Notes: generated by a model not told the origin, from the letters alone. Shown: positions 15,575-24,846, counted from the first letter of the stretch. The stretch: 50,176 nucleotides of DNA from CAZLNO01 sp964561005 (GCA_964561005.1 CAZLNO010000015.1:1-50176); one strand, 5' to 3'. Made by a program: numbers and translations.

Positions 15575-16417
15575 TCACGCCGTGGTGGTTTCCGCGGCCG
15601 GCTGCGTCTCGCCCTCGGCGCTCTCCGCGCCCTTGTCCCCGGTCTCCGCCGCCGGCGTCTCGGCGGCCGCCTCGGGCACCCGCTCGCCGATGTCCTCCGT
15701 CTCGCCGACATCGGCGCCGGAGGCGGCCAGCTCGGCCTGGATGCCGTCGAGCGCCGCGTCGGCGAACAGCTCGCAATACAGGTTGATCGCGCGGATCGCG
15801 TCGTCGTTGCCCGGCACCGGATAGTCGATTCCGCGCGGATCGGAGTTGGAATCCAGGATGGCGACGACGGGGATGTTGAGCTTCTGGGCTTCCTTGATCG
15901 CCAGATGCTCCTTGTTGGTGTCGATGATCACCAGGACGTCGGGGATGCCACCCATGTCCTTGATGCCGCCCAGCGCGCGGTCCAGCTTGTCCTTCTCGCG
16001 GTTGAGGTTCAGCAGTTCCTTCTTGGTCAGGCCGCTGCCGCCCTCGGCCAGGATGTCCTCAAGCTGGCGCAGCCGCTTGATGGAGTGGCTGATGGTGCGC
16101 CAGTTGGTCAGCATGCCGCCCAGCCAGCGATGGTTCACGTAATACTGGCCGCAGCGCTTGGCGGCCTCGGCGATGTACTCGCTGGCCTGGCGCTTGGTGC
16201 CGACCATCAGCACGCGGCCCCCATTGGCCACGACGCTCCGGACGAAGTCCAAGGCGCGCGAGAGCTGCGGGACCGTCTGCTGCAGGTCGAGGATGTGGAT
16301 GCCGTTGCGCTCGCCGTAGATGAACGGCGACATCTGCGGATTCCAGCGCCGGGTGGTGTGCCCGAAGTGGACGCCAGCTTCCAGAAGCTGGCGCATCGTG
16401 AAGGTGGGAAGCGCCAT
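15575..16417 (-). CDS. rpsB: 30S ribosomal protein S2, extended C-terminus
   Basis: This 280-residue S2 binds the 30S subunit at the head-body junction and is needed to recruit S1. The conserved core runs from TMRQLLEAGVHFGHTTRRWN to NLYCELFADAALDG (about residues 8-232), including GGMLTNWRTI and PDVLVIIDTNKE. After residue 235 there is a 45-residue low-complexity tail rich in Ala, Glu, Thr and Gly (EAAAETPAAETGDKGAESA), not present in E. coli S2 (241 residues). The ATG at 16417 was chosen over an upstream start by homology. A good promoter lies 141 bases upstream. Confidence 0.97.
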   Translation of the reverse strand: MALPTFTMRQLLEAGVHFGHTTRRWNPQMSPFIYGERNGIHILDLQQTVPQLSRALDFVRSVVANGGRVLMVGTKRQASEYIAEAAKRCGQYYVNHRWLGGMLTNWRTISHSIKRLRQLEDILAEGGSGLTKKELLNLNREKDKLDRALGGIKDMGGIPDVLVIIDTNKEHLAIKEAQKLNIPVVAILDSNSDPRGIDYPVPGNDDAIRAINLYCELFADAALDGIQAELAASGADVGETEDIGERVPEAAAETPAAETGDKGAESAEGETQPAAETTTA

Positions 16418-16557
16418 CGGTATAAAGCCTCTTCTCCGGTTAGGGTCCTCCGCGGGCGGATATCCATGCACCGCTGGCGTCATGGACACCGGATCGACCG
16501 AAAGGGTCGCGCCCCGTCGGCCGGCAAGCCCGCGTGCGTCGTTTCGGATTTGGCGGC

Positions 16558-16586
16558 TAGATAACGGCCCCGGCCCGCGAATTCAA
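16558..16586 (-). promoter_or_regulatory. Putative promoter of rpsB
   Basis: On the minus strand TTGAAT (16581-16586) and TATCTA (16558-16563) are separated by 17 bases. This implies a leader of about 130 bases before the rpsB ATG. It lies just 16 bases beyond the dnaE stop codon, so the rpsB-to-lpxB operon probably starts its own transcript here. Confidence 0.45.
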
Positions 16587-16602
16587 GGCCAAAGCGCCGG
16601 GC

Positions 16603-19600
16603 TCAGACGTCCTGGACGACGATGCCGGGAAGCGACTTCAGAGCCTGGCGGGCGCCCGGCGAGAGACGGTAGCCGCCCGGTAGTTCCATCTCCACCTCCT
16701 CGCCGTCGTCCAGGCCCAGCACCAGCGAGACCTTACCGCGTCCGCGTCCCTCCCGCGCCAGGATGCTTTTCAGGTGATCCAGCGGCCTCGGCGTCTCCAG
16801 ATAGATCCGCAGACCCGCCGCGGCCTGCGCCACGGCGGCGTCCAGGTCCTCGATCTCGACGGCGGAAAGGCGCAGACCATCGTCGTTCGCCTGGGCATCG
16901 ACGGTCAGCAGTAGCGGCTGCCCGGCGACCAACAGATCGCGCGTGCGCGAGAGAACCTCGGAAAAGACGACGACCTCGTAGACTCCGCTGGCGTCCGACA
17001 ACTGGACGAAGGCGAACTTGTTGCCGCTCTGCTTGGCGCGACGCTCCTGTTTGTTGACGACGATGCCGGCGACCTTCTTCCGGCCGGGCTCGATCTGCTG
17101 CAACTTGGGAATGTCGGCGACGCTGACCACGCGCAGGCGGTCCAGGCTTTTCCCATAGGAGTCGAGCGGATGGGCCGAGAGGTAGAAGCCGATCGCATCG
17201 AACTCGTGGCGCAGCCGTTCCATTGCCGGCCAGTCGTCCACCGCCGGCAGCGGCAGGCGCGGCCGTTCCGCCTCCCCGCCCCCGCCCGCGAACAGGCTGG
17301 ACTGCTCGCTCGCCCGCTCGCTGGCAGCCGCCGAGGCGTGACGAACGATCAGATCCGCAGCCTTGAACACCTGATGCCGGTTGCCGGTCAGGCTGTCGAA
17401 GGCGCCGGCGCAGGCCAGCATCTCGATCTGGCGCTTGTTGACCAGGCGGGCGTCCAGGCGCTGGGCCAGGTCGCCCAGGTCGCCGAACGGCCCGCCGGAC
17501 TCCCGCTCGGCCGCCAGCGCCGTCATGGCCGCGTGGCCGACGTTGCGGATCGCCGCCAGGGCGTAGCGGATGCCCTTGCGCCGCTCGCCCCCTTCCGCAA
17601 CGACATCCTCGACGCCGAAGTCGGGACCGGAGCGGTTCACGTCCGGGCCCAGCAGCGGCACGTCCATGCGGTCCAGCTCCTGGCGGAACACATTCAGCTT
17701 GTCGGTGTTCGCCATGTCGTAGGTCATGATGGCGGCCATGAACTCGACCGGATAGTTCGCCTTGAGGTAGGCCGTCTGATAGGCCACCAGGGCATAGGCG
17801 GCGGCGTGGCTCTTGTTGAAGCCATAGCCGGCGAACTTGGCGATCTGGTCGAAGATGGCGTCGGCCTGCCCGCGCTCGACGCCGCGTGCCACGGCGCCGT
17901 CGACGAAGCTCTGGCGCTGCTTGTCCATCTCGGACTGGATCTTCTTGCCCATCGCCCGGCGCAGCAGGTCGGCGGCGCCCAGCGAATAGCCCGCCAGCTC
18001 CTGGGCCGCCTGCATCACCTGCTCCTGGTAGATCATGATGCCGAAGGTCTCCTTCAGCACGCCCTCCAGGCTCGGGTGCAGATAGTCGATCGTTTCCCCG
18101 CCCTGCTTGCGGCGGATATAGGCCGGGATGTTGTCCATCGGTCCCGGGCGGTAGAGCGCCACGACGGCGATGATGTCCTCGAAGCGGTCGGGCTTCAGCC
18201 GCTTCAGCACGTCGCGCATGCCCGAGGATTCAAGCTGGAAGACGCCCACGGTGTCGCCGCGGCTGAGCATCTCGTAGGTGCGCGTGTCGTCCAGCGGCAG
18301 GCGCGAAAGGTCGAGGTCCACGCCGCGCTGGCGCAATAGCTCGACCGCCCGCGCCAGCACCGTCAGCGTCTTGAGGCCCAGGAAGTCGAACTTGACCAGC
18401 CCCGCCTTCTCCACGTCCTTCATGTTGAACTGCGTGACCGGCATGTCGGCACGGGGGTCGCGGTAGAGCGGGATCAGCTCGCGCAGCGGCCGGTCGCCGA
18501 TGACCACGCCGGCGGCGTGGGTCGAGGCGTGGCGGTACAGCCCCTCGATCTTCAGCGCGATGTCCATGAGACGGGCAACCGTCTCGTCCTCCTCGCGCAT
18601 CGCCTGGAGCAGCGGCTCGCCGGCGATGGCTTCCTCCAGCGTCACCGGATTGGCCGGGTTGTTGGGCACCAGCTTGCAGATGCGGTCGACCTGCTTGAAC
18701 GGCATTTGCAGGACGCGGCCGACGTCGCGCAGCGCCGCGCGGGCCTGCAGCTTGCCGAAGGTGATGATCTGCGCGACGTGCTCGACGCCGTACTTCCGCT
18801 GAACGTAGGCGATGACCTCGTCGCGCCGGTCCTGGCAGAAGTCGACGTCGAAGTCCGGCATGCTGACGCGCTCGGGGTTCAGGAAGCGCTCGAACAGCAG
18901 GTTCCAGCGCAGCGGGTCGAGGTCGGTGATGGTCAGCGCCCAGGCCACCAGCGATCCCGCGCCGGAGCCGCGCCCCGGCCCCACCGGGATGTCCTGGCTT
19001 TTCGCCCATTTGATGAAGTCGGCGACGATCAGGAAATAGCCCGGAAAGCCCATGTTGGTGACGACGTTGAGCTCGTGCTCCAGACGCTGCCAGTAGGGCT
19101 TTGCCGCCGCCTCGCGCTCGCTCTCGCTCATCTCCGGCGCAAAGACCTGGGTCTCCAGGCGATGGTGCAGGCCCTCGACGGCCTGGGCGCGCAATTCCTC
19201 GGTTTCGCTGCGTCCGCCGGCGGTCGCGTAGGCGGGGAGCATCGGCTCCGTCGGCTCGGGAAAAAAGGCGCAGCGCCTGGCCACCACGAGGGTGTTGTCC
19301 ACCGCCTCCGGCAGGTCGGCGAACAGCGTGCGCATCTCCTCCGCGGACTTGAAGTAGTGGTCGGGCGTCAGGCGCCGCCGGTCCTCCTGGTTGATATAGG
19401 CGCCCTCGGCGATGCATAGCAGGGCGTCGTGCGCCTCGTGCATCTCGCGGTCCGGGAAGAAGGGCTCGTTCGTGGCGAGCAGCGGCAGGTCATGCGCGTA
19501 GGCGAGCTGGACCAGCCGGTCCTCCACCGCCTCCTCTTCGGGCAGGCCGTGGCGCTGCAGCTCGACGTAGAGGCGCCCCGGAAAGGCCGCCGATAGCCGC

Positions 19601-20094
19601 GCCAACACCTCCTCGGCCCGCGCATCCTTCGACTCGCCGAGCAGGCGCCCGACCGGACCGGCCGCCCCGCCGGTGAGACACAGGAGTCCGGCACTGTGCG
19701 CTTCCAGGAACGAAAGCCCGACGTGCGGCGTCTCGCCGGACGCGGTATCGAGGAAGGCGCTGCTGACCAGTTGCAGCAAATTGCGATAGCCGGTCTCGTC
19801 CTGGACCAGAAGAACGACGGGATCCGGCGCCGCCTTCGTGCCATTGCCGGCCGCGGAGTCTTCGGCGTCCGGCCGCGCGAGCGCGAGCTGGCAGCCCACG
19901 ATGGGCTGCACGCCGGCCTTGGCCGCCTCCTGCGCGAAGGCCAGCACGCCGAACAGGTTGTTGGTATCGGTCATCGCCACCGCCGGCATGCTGTGCTCGG
20001 CGCAGAGGCCGATCAGCCTCTTGACCGGGACGGCGCCTTCCGACAGGGAGTAGGCGGAGTGGACGCGCAGGTGAACGAAGTCGGCATGGGTCAT
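16603..20094 (-). CDS. dnaE: DNA polymerase III subunit alpha (DnaE1)
   Basis: This protein of 1163 residues is the replicative polymerase. In order it shows an N-terminal PHP domain (FVHLRVHSAYSLSEG), then a C-family polymerase core with GPGRGSGAGSLVAWA and the catalytic aspartates in MPDFDVDFCQDRR. Next come the fingers with RLMDIALKIEGLYRHAS, GYGFNKSHAAAYALVAYQTA, a helix-hairpin-helix region, an OB fold (about residues 960-1050, KVAGIVVNKQERRAKQ), and a C-terminal tau-binding domain. The PHP motif reads HLRVH rather than the HxHxH of active PHP nucleases. Start 20094 is the ATG matching the family. Upstream is a divergent spacer shared with the solute-binding protein gene. Confidence 0.98.
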   Translation of the reverse strand: MTHADFVHLRVHSAYSLSEGAVPVKRLIGLCAEHSMPAVAMTDTNNLFGVLAFAQEAAKAGVQPIVGCQLALARPDAEDSAAGNGTKAAPDPVVLLVQDETGYRNLLQLVSSAFLDTASGETPHVGLSFLEAHSAGLLCLTGGAAGPVGRLLGESKDARAEEVLARLSAAFPGRLYVELQRHGLPEEEAVEDRLVQLAYAHDLPLLATNEPFFPDREMHEAHDALLCIAEGAYINQEDRRRLTPDHYFKSAEEMRTLFADLPEAVDNTLVVARRCAFFPEPTEPMLPAYATAGGRSETEELRAQAVEGLHHRLETQVFAPEMSESEREAAAKPYWQRLEHELNVVTNMGFPGYFLIVADFIKWAKSQDIPVGPGRGSGAGSLVAWALTITDLDPLRWNLLFERFLNPERVSMPDFDVDFCQDRRDEVIAYVQRKYGVEHVAQIITFGKLQARAALRDVGRVLQMPFKQVDRICKLVPNNPANPVTLEEAIAGEPLLQAMREEDETVARLMDIALKIEGLYRHASTHAAGVVIGDRPLRELIPLYRDPRADMPVTQFNMKDVEKAGLVKFDFLGLKTLTVLARAVELLRQRGVDLDLSRLPLDDTRTYEMLSRGDTVGVFQLESSGMRDVLKRLKPDRFEDIIAVVALYRPGPMDNIPAYIRRKQGGETIDYLHPSLEGVLKETFGIMIYQEQVMQAAQELAGYSLGAADLLRRAMGKKIQSEMDKQRQSFVDGAVARGVERGQADAIFDQIAKFAGYGFNKSHAAAYALVAYQTAYLKANYPVEFMAAIMTYDMANTDKLNVFRQELDRMDVPLLGPDVNRSGPDFGVEDVVAEGGERRKGIRYALAAIRNVGHAAMTALAAERESGGPFGDLGDLAQRLDARLVNKRQIEMLACAGAFDSLTGNRHQVFKAADLIVRHASAAASERASEQSSLFAGGGGEAERPRLPLPAVDDWPAMERLRHEFDAIGFYLSAHPLDSYGKSLDRLRVVSVADIPKLQQIEPGRKKVAGIVVNKQERRAKQSGNKFAFVQLSDASGVYEVVVFSEVLSRTRDLLVAGQPLLLTVDAQANDDGLRLSAVEIEDLDAAVAQAAAGLRIYLETPRPLDHLKSILAREGRGRGKVSLVLGLDDGEEVEMELPGGYRLSPGARQALKSLPGIVVQDV

Positions 20095-20184
20095 TGGCCC
20101 ATTGTGACGGCAGGGGCCCGAGTCCGGCAATCGCCAGGGTGCGGAACGCGCAGCCACAACGAAGTGTTAAGGTTCGCGTGCTTC

Positions 20185-20212
20185 GCTATATGTGCTTGAC
20201 GCCTTCTCGCAA
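20185..20212 (-). promoter_or_regulatory. Possible promoter of dnaE
   Basis: On the minus strand TTGCGA (20207-20212) and TATAGC (20185-20190) are 16 bases apart, giving a leader of roughly 85 bases before the dnaE ATG. This is a weak call made by eye. Confidence 0.3.
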
Positions 20213-20230
20213 AAAGGGTGGGGGTATCGG

Positions 20231-20974
20231 GTGCCAAGGCTCAGCGCCATCTTCCTTGCCCTGAATTTGGCCTGGCTCGCCCCGGCCATCGCGCCAGCGC
20301 GTGCCGCGGAAGGCGACGCGATCCCGGTCTACGCCGGCGATTTCGCCCCCTACGTGACCCGCGGCAAGGATGGGGCGACGGGCCTGATGGTCGACCTTCT
20401 GCGGGAGATCGAGACGCGCACGGGCCTGACCTTCAAGGTGCGGATCGTCCCCTGGGCGCGGGCGCAGCACTTCGTGTCACGTGTCAAGCGCAAGGCGATG
20501 ATCATTCCGCTCACCCGCACCACCCAGCGGGAGCCCCTTTACGACTGGGTCGTGCCGCTCCTGCGCGATCCGCTCGCCCTGATGGTCACCGACCCCGCAC
20601 TGAACAGGTCGAGCTTCGCCGCGATGCGGGACCTGCGCGTCGGCGTTCAGGCGGAGAGCCCGAACGAGCGTTTGCTCAAGGAAATGGGCTTTACCGCGCT
20701 TCAGGTCACGAATGACGAGAACACCAGCGCGCGGCTGCTGAAGCGGGGTCGGATCGAGGCCTGGTTCGCGCGTCCAATGGTCGCGCGCCAAGTCTATAAC
20801 AAGATTGGCGGCGACCCCGGGGAACTGGTCGTCGGCCCGCAGAGGCAAACCCCACCGATGTACCTTGGCGCCGCGAAGGGCCGCTTCGAGAAGGCGAGCC
20901 TGGATGCCATCCGCGAGGCCTTCGACGCGATGCGCGCCAGCAGCGCCTACACGCGCATCACGTCACGCTACTAG
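20231..20974 (+). CDS. Periplasmic solute-binding protein (SBP_bac_3-like), orphan
   Basis: This protein of 247 residues resembles the family 3 (amino-acid type) substrate-binding proteins: IPVYAGDFAPYVTRGKDGA at the mature start, GLMVDLLREIETRTGL, and then two lobes with MRDLRVGVQAESPNERLLKEMG. It has a Sec signal peptide cleaved near PARAAEG. I chose the GTG at 20231 because an AGGGTGGGGG site precedes it. A second GTG at 20192 would add 13 residues before the signal peptide. No permease or ATPase gene lies nearby, so it may act as a sensor or with a distant transporter. The ligand is unknown. Its last 17 bases overlap the 3' end of lolD on the other strand. Confidence 0.8.
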   Translation: MPRLSAIFLALNLAWLAPAIAPARAAEGDAIPVYAGDFAPYVTRGKDGATGLMVDLLREIETRTGLTFKVRIVPWARAQHFVSRVKRKAMIIPLTRTTQREPLYDWVVPLLRDPLALMVTDPALNRSSFAAMRDLRVGVQAESPNERLLKEMGFTALQVTNDENTSARLLKRGRIEAWFARPMVARQVYNKIGGDPGELVVGPQRQTPPMYLGAAKGRFEKASLDAIREAFDAMRASSAYTRITSRY

Positions 20975-21680
20975 AGGCGACCGGCTCGGCGGGTCCGGCA
21001 TTGCCGTCGACCACTCGACCCTCGCGCAACCGCAGCGTCCGGTCCATGCGCGCGGCCAGTTCCAGGTTGTGCGTGGCCACCAGCGCGGCCAGCCCGACCT
21101 CGCGCACGAGCTTGCGCAGCAGCTCGAACACCCGCTCGGAGGTGTGCGGGTCCAGGTTGCCGGTCGGCTCGTCGGCCAGCAGCAGCGCCGGCGCGTTCGC
21201 CAGGGCACGGGCGATGGCCACGCGCTGCTGCTCGCCGCCGGATAGCTGCGCCGGCCGGTGCGCCACCCGCTCGCCCAGGCCCACCATCTCCAGTAACTCG
21301 CCCGCACGTGCGCGCGCGGTACCGCGCCCCTGCCCGGCGATGAGCTGCGGCAGCACCACGTTCTCCAGCGCGGAGAACTCCGGCAGAAGATGGTGGTGCT
21401 GATAGACGAAGCCGATGGTTCGGCGACGCAGCTCGGTGCGCTGGGTGTCGCCGAGGCGGGCGCAGTCCTGGCCGGCAACGCGCACGCTGCCCCCGTCGGC
21501 CTTCTCAAGCAGGCCCGCGATGTGCATCAGCGTCGACTTGCCCGAACCGGAGGGTCCCACCAGCGCCACCATCTCGCCCGGCGCGACCACCAGCGCGGCC
21601 CCCGCCAGGACATCGAGCACCCTAGGCCCCTGGCGGAAGGTCTTGCGGATGTCTTCAAGCTGCAGGGCCGGCTCATTCAT
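20958..21680 (-). CDS. lolD: Lipoprotein-releasing system ATP-binding protein LolD
   Basis: This 240-residue ABC ATPase powers LolCE extraction of lipoproteins from the inner membrane for delivery to LolA. Walker A is GPSGSGKST, the signature is LSGGEQQRVAIARAL, Walker B is LLLADEPTGNLD, and the switch histidine is in ATHNLELA. The start overlaps the lolC stop by eight bases, so the two are coupled. It is somewhat similar to MacB/FtsE ATPases, but the partnership with lolC settles the assignment. Confidence 0.95.
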   Translation of the reverse strand: MNEPALQLEDIRKTFRQGPRVLDVLAGAALVVAPGEMVALVGPSGSGKSTLMHIAGLLEKADGGSVRVAGQDCARLGDTQRTELRRRTIGFVYQHHHLLPEFSALENVVLPQLIAGQGRGTARARAGELLEMVGLGERVAHRPAQLSGGEQQRVAIARALANAPALLLADEPTGNLDPHTSERVFELLRKLVREVGLAALVATHNLELAARMDRTLRLREGRVVDGNAGPAEPVASSSVT

Positions 21681-22917
21681 AGCGCAGCGCCTCGACGGGA
21701 TCGAGCCGCGCCGCCCGCCAGGAGGGGTAGAGAGTCGCCAGCAGCGACAGCGCGAGGGACATCGCCACGACAGCGGCGACTTCGTTCGGGTCGACCTGGG
21801 CCGGCAGCTTGGACAGGAAGTAGATCTCGGCCGCGAACAGATCCGTGCCGGTCAGGCTCTGCAGCCACTGGCGGATCGTCTCGATGTTCAGCGAGAAAGC
21901 GAGGCCCAGCCCGAAGCCGATGGCGGTGCCGACGAAGCCGATGCTGGCGCCGCTGAGCAGAAAAATACGCATCACCATCCCGCGGGTCGCGCCCATGGTG
22001 CGCAGGATCGCGATGTCGGCGCCCTTGTCCTTCACCAGCATGATCTGGCCGGAGATGATGTTGAAGGCGGCCACCAGGATGATCAACGTCAGGATCAGGA
22101 ACATGACGTTGCGCTCGACCTGGATGGCGTTGAAGAAGCTGGCGTTGGCGCGCTGCCAGTCCACCGTGCGATAGCCAGTGCCGAGCGTGTCCTCGATGCG
22201 CCGGCGCGCGGCGTTCACCTCGTCCGGATTTTGAACGAAGACCTCGACCGCATTGACCGCGCCCTCCTTCTGAAAGAATCGCTGGGCGTCGACCAGCGGC
22301 AGGTAGAGGAAGCCGCTGTCGTACTCGTACATCCCGACCTCGAACAGGCCGGCGATGGGATAGCTCTTGACGCGCGGCAACGTCCCCATGGCCGTCTGGC
22401 GGCCGCGCGGGCTGACGAGGGTGATCTGGTCGCCCACGCCCAGGCCCAGGCTGCGCGCCAGGCGGCTGCCCACCAGCGCGCCTTGCTCACCGAAAGCCTC
22501 GGCCGCGCCCGCCACGACGTTGTCGGTAATCAGATCGCGCCGCATCAGATCGGCGGGTTGCAGGCCGCGCACCACGGCGCCCGAGGCCTCGCCGTGGCCG
22601 GTCACCATGACCTGCCCCTGGATTTGCGGCTGCGCCAGGGTGACGCCGGGGATCGCCAGCAGCCGCTCCGCGAGGCTGGCGTAGTCCTCGATCGCGTCGT
22701 CGTTCGCATAGACGGTCAGATGACCGTTGACACCGAGAATGCGCTGCAACAGCTCCTGGCGGAAGCCGTTCATCACCGCCATCACGATGATCAGCGTGGC
22801 CACCCCCAGCGCGATGCCGAGCAGCGAGAAGCCGGCGATGACGGAGACGAAGCCTTCCTGGCGGCGCGGCCGCAGATAGCGGAAGGCGACGGTTCGCTCG
22901 AAGGCGCCGAAAACCAT
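21673..22917 (-). CDS. lolC: Lipoprotein-releasing system permease LolC/E
   Basis: This 414-residue inner-membrane permease of the FtsX/MacB superfamily has one transmembrane helix near the N-terminus (FSLLGIALGVATLIIVMAVM). A large periplasmic domain covers about residues 50-265, and three C-terminal helices follow. The N-terminal FERTVAFRYLRPRR and the ending LYPSWRAARLDPVEALRYE (about residues 395-414) are the family hallmarks. Alphaproteobacteria usually have one such subunit acting as a homodimer, and only one gene is present here. The ATG at 22917 is 14 bases after proS. Confidence 0.95.
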   Translation of the reverse strand: MVFGAFERTVAFRYLRPRRQEGFVSVIAGFSLLGIALGVATLIIVMAVMNGFRQELLQRILGVNGHLTVYANDDAIEDYASLAERLLAIPGVTLAQPQIQGQVMVTGHGEASGAVVRGLQPADLMRRDLITDNVVAGAAEAFGEQGALVGSRLARSLGLGVGDQITLVSPRGRQTAMGTLPRVKSYPIAGLFEVGMYEYDSGFLYLPLVDAQRFFQKEGAVNAVEVFVQNPDEVNAARRRIEDTLGTGYRTVDWQRANASFFNAIQVERNVMFLILTLIILVAAFNIISGQIMLVKDKGADIAILRTMGATRGMVMRIFLLSGASIGFVGTAIGFGLGLAFSLNIETIRQWLQSLTGTDLFAAEIYFLSKLPAQVDPNEVAAVVAMSLALSLLATLYPSWRAARLDPVEALRYE

Positions 22918-22931
22918 CGGGCGCGGCGGGC

Positions 22932-24251
22932 TCAGCCCGTCAGCTTCGCAAGCGCGGCGTCGCGGGACAGCTCGTGCCGCTCGCCGGTGGCGCGGCGCTT
23001 CAGCTCCACCGTCCCCGCCTTCAGCCCGCGCGGGCCCACCACGAGTTGCCACGGCAGGCCGATGAGGTCCATCTGGGCGAACTTCGCGCCGGGGCTCTCC
23101 TCGGTATCGTCGTAAAGGACGTCCAGCCCGTTCTCCGAAAGCTGCCGGTAGAGGTCCTCGCAGGCCGCCGTGCAGTTCCGGTCGGACGGCCGCAGGTTGA
23201 CCAGGCCGACCTGGAACGGCGCCACCGGATCGGGCCAGATGATGCCGTCGTCGTCGTGGGAGGCCTCGATGATGCCGCCGACCAGGCGCGAGACGCCGAC
23301 GCCATAGGAGCCCATGTGCACCGGCACGTGCTCGCCCTCGGGTGTCGAGACGTAGGCCTCCAGCGGCTCGGAGTACTTGGTGCCGAAGTAGAAGATGTGG
23401 CCGACCTCGATGCCGCGCCGATGGACCCGCTTGTCGTCCGGCACCTGCTGCTCGAACTCGGCCTGGACGTGCATGTCGTCGGTGCGGGCGTAGTGCGCCG
23501 TCCAGTAGTCGACGATGGGCGACAGATCGGCCGCGTAGTCCACCTCCTGGTCCAGGACGTCGTAGTCCATCAGCGCCTGGTGGGTGAACAGCTCGGTCTC
23601 GCCGGTCTCCGCCAGGATGACGAACTCGTGGCTGAGGTTGCCGCCGATCGGGCCGGTCTCCGCCTCCACCGGAATGGCCTTGAGGCCCATGCGGGCGAAG
23701 GTGCGCAGGTAGGCCACGAACTGGATGCGATAGGCGCGCATCGCGCTTTCGTAGTCCAGGTCGAAGGAGTAGGCGTCCTTCATCAGGAACTCGCGCCCGC
23801 GCATGACTCCGAAGCGGGGGCGCACCTCGTCGCGGAACTTCCACTGGATGTGGTAGAGCATCTTCGGCACGTCGCGATAGCTGCGCGCGCCGGCGCGAAA
23901 AATCTCGGTGATCAGCTCCTCGTTCGTGGGACCATAGAGCATCTCGCGGTCGTGACGGTCGCGGATGCGCAGCATCTCCTTGCCGTAATCCTCGTAGCGG
24001 CCGGACTGCCGCCAGAGGTCGGCCGACTGGATGGTGGGCATCAGCACTTCCTGCGCCCCGGCGCGGTTCTGCTCCTCGCGGACGATCTGCTCGATCTTCT
24101 TCAGCACCGAGAAGCCCAGGGGCAGCCAGGAGTAGATGCCGGCGCTCGCCTGGCGGATCATGCCGGCGCGCAGCATCAGCCGGTGCGAGACGATCTGCGC
24201 CTCGGCGGGCGTTTCCTTCAGGGTCGGCAGAAAGTAGCGCGACAGGCGCAT
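22932..24251 (-). CDS. proS: Prolyl-tRNA synthetase, short form without editing domain
   Basis: This 439-residue class II synthetase charges tRNA-Pro. The N-terminus MRLSRYFLPTLKETPAEA and motif 2 (RDEVRPRFGVMRGREFLMKD) are diagnostic, and motif 3 is MGSYGVGVSRLVGGIIE. E. coli ProS has 572 residues with an inserted editing domain. This one is the compact alphaproteobacterial type that lacks it, so mischarged Ala-tRNA-Pro must be cleared by a separate ProXp/YbaK-type protein. The ATG at 24251 was chosen because the much longer upstream frame shows no homology. Confidence 0.97.
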   Translation of the reverse strand: MRLSRYFLPTLKETPAEAQIVSHRLMLRAGMIRQASAGIYSWLPLGFSVLKKIEQIVREEQNRAGAQEVLMPTIQSADLWRQSGRYEDYGKEMLRIRDRHDREMLYGPTNEELITEIFRAGARSYRDVPKMLYHIQWKFRDEVRPRFGVMRGREFLMKDAYSFDLDYESAMRAYRIQFVAYLRTFARMGLKAIPVEAETGPIGGNLSHEFVILAETGETELFTHQALMDYDVLDQEVDYAADLSPIVDYWTAHYARTDDMHVQAEFEQQVPDDKRVHRRGIEVGHIFYFGTKYSEPLEAYVSTPEGEHVPVHMGSYGVGVSRLVGGIIEASHDDDGIIWPDPVAPFQVGLVNLRPSDRNCTAACEDLYRQLSENGLDVLYDDTEESPGAKFAQMDLIGLPWQLVVGPRGLKAGTVELKRRATGERHELSRDAALAKLTG

Positions 24252-24369
24252 GGGCGATCCTTCTTCGGGCGTGAGGTGACCTGGGTGGATATCGGACGGC
24301 CGTGGCGGCGCGCAATGTATGGGATGGCCGCCGCCTTGTCCATAACCGTGCCGGGCAGCGAAGCGCGGC

Positions 24370-24846
24370 CTAATCAGGCGTGTCGAGACGCCGCTGGCAG
24401 CGCTCGGCCAGGAGGCGTTGCGCCGCCGGCACCAGGGGCTGGCCGTTGAAGGTCGCGTAGCCGTCCTCCAGATGCACCTCCACCGTGCCGACATGCACGT
24501 CGCTTTCGAAACTGTCATCATCCGGCAAGCCGAAACGGTCGGCCAGATCCACTTCGATCGGGATGGTCACGGTCTCCGGCAGCTCGATGCGGCTGCCGCC
24601 GTGGAGGTCGGCGGGCGCCACCGGCTCGCCGCGCACGTCGACGCCCGGCTGGTATTCGACGTCCGGCGCCGGCTCGTGAGGAACCAGGCGCAGGCAGTCC
24701 GCTTTCGTGATGCGCACCTGCAGGGCCGCGGCGTCGCTCTCGGCCGCCCGCACCGCCGGAACCGGGCCAAGAACGGCCGCCATCAAGGCGAGAATGCCCA
24801 TCCCGCCGCGCGCCCGCCGAAAACCGCATGCCCCGAAGCTCGTCAT
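24370..24846 (-). CDS. Hypothetical periplasmic protein
   Basis: This 158-residue protein has a clear signal peptide (RRARGG, a hydrophobic core, cleavage near AVRAAES). The mature part includes ADCLRLVPHEPAPDVEYQPG, GEPVAPADLHGG and a C-terminal NGQPLVPAAQRLLAERC; two cysteines could form a disulphide. From memory, similar VEYQPGVDVxG-PVAPADL proteins occur uncharacterised in other alphaproteobacteria; I cannot check this. The ATG at 24846 has an excellent GGAGGAGGAA site, which is why the longer start at 24870 was rejected. It lies 20 bases after the metallopeptidase gene and is probably in one transcript with it. No function is known. Confidence 0.8.
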   Translation of the reverse strand: MTSFGACGFRRARGGMGILALMAAVLGPVPAVRAAESDAAALQVRITKADCLRLVPHEPAPDVEYQPGVDVRGEPVAPADLHGGSRIELPETVTIPIEVDLADRFGLPDDDSFESDVHVGTVEVHLEDGYATFNGQPLVPAAQRLLAERCQRRLDTPD

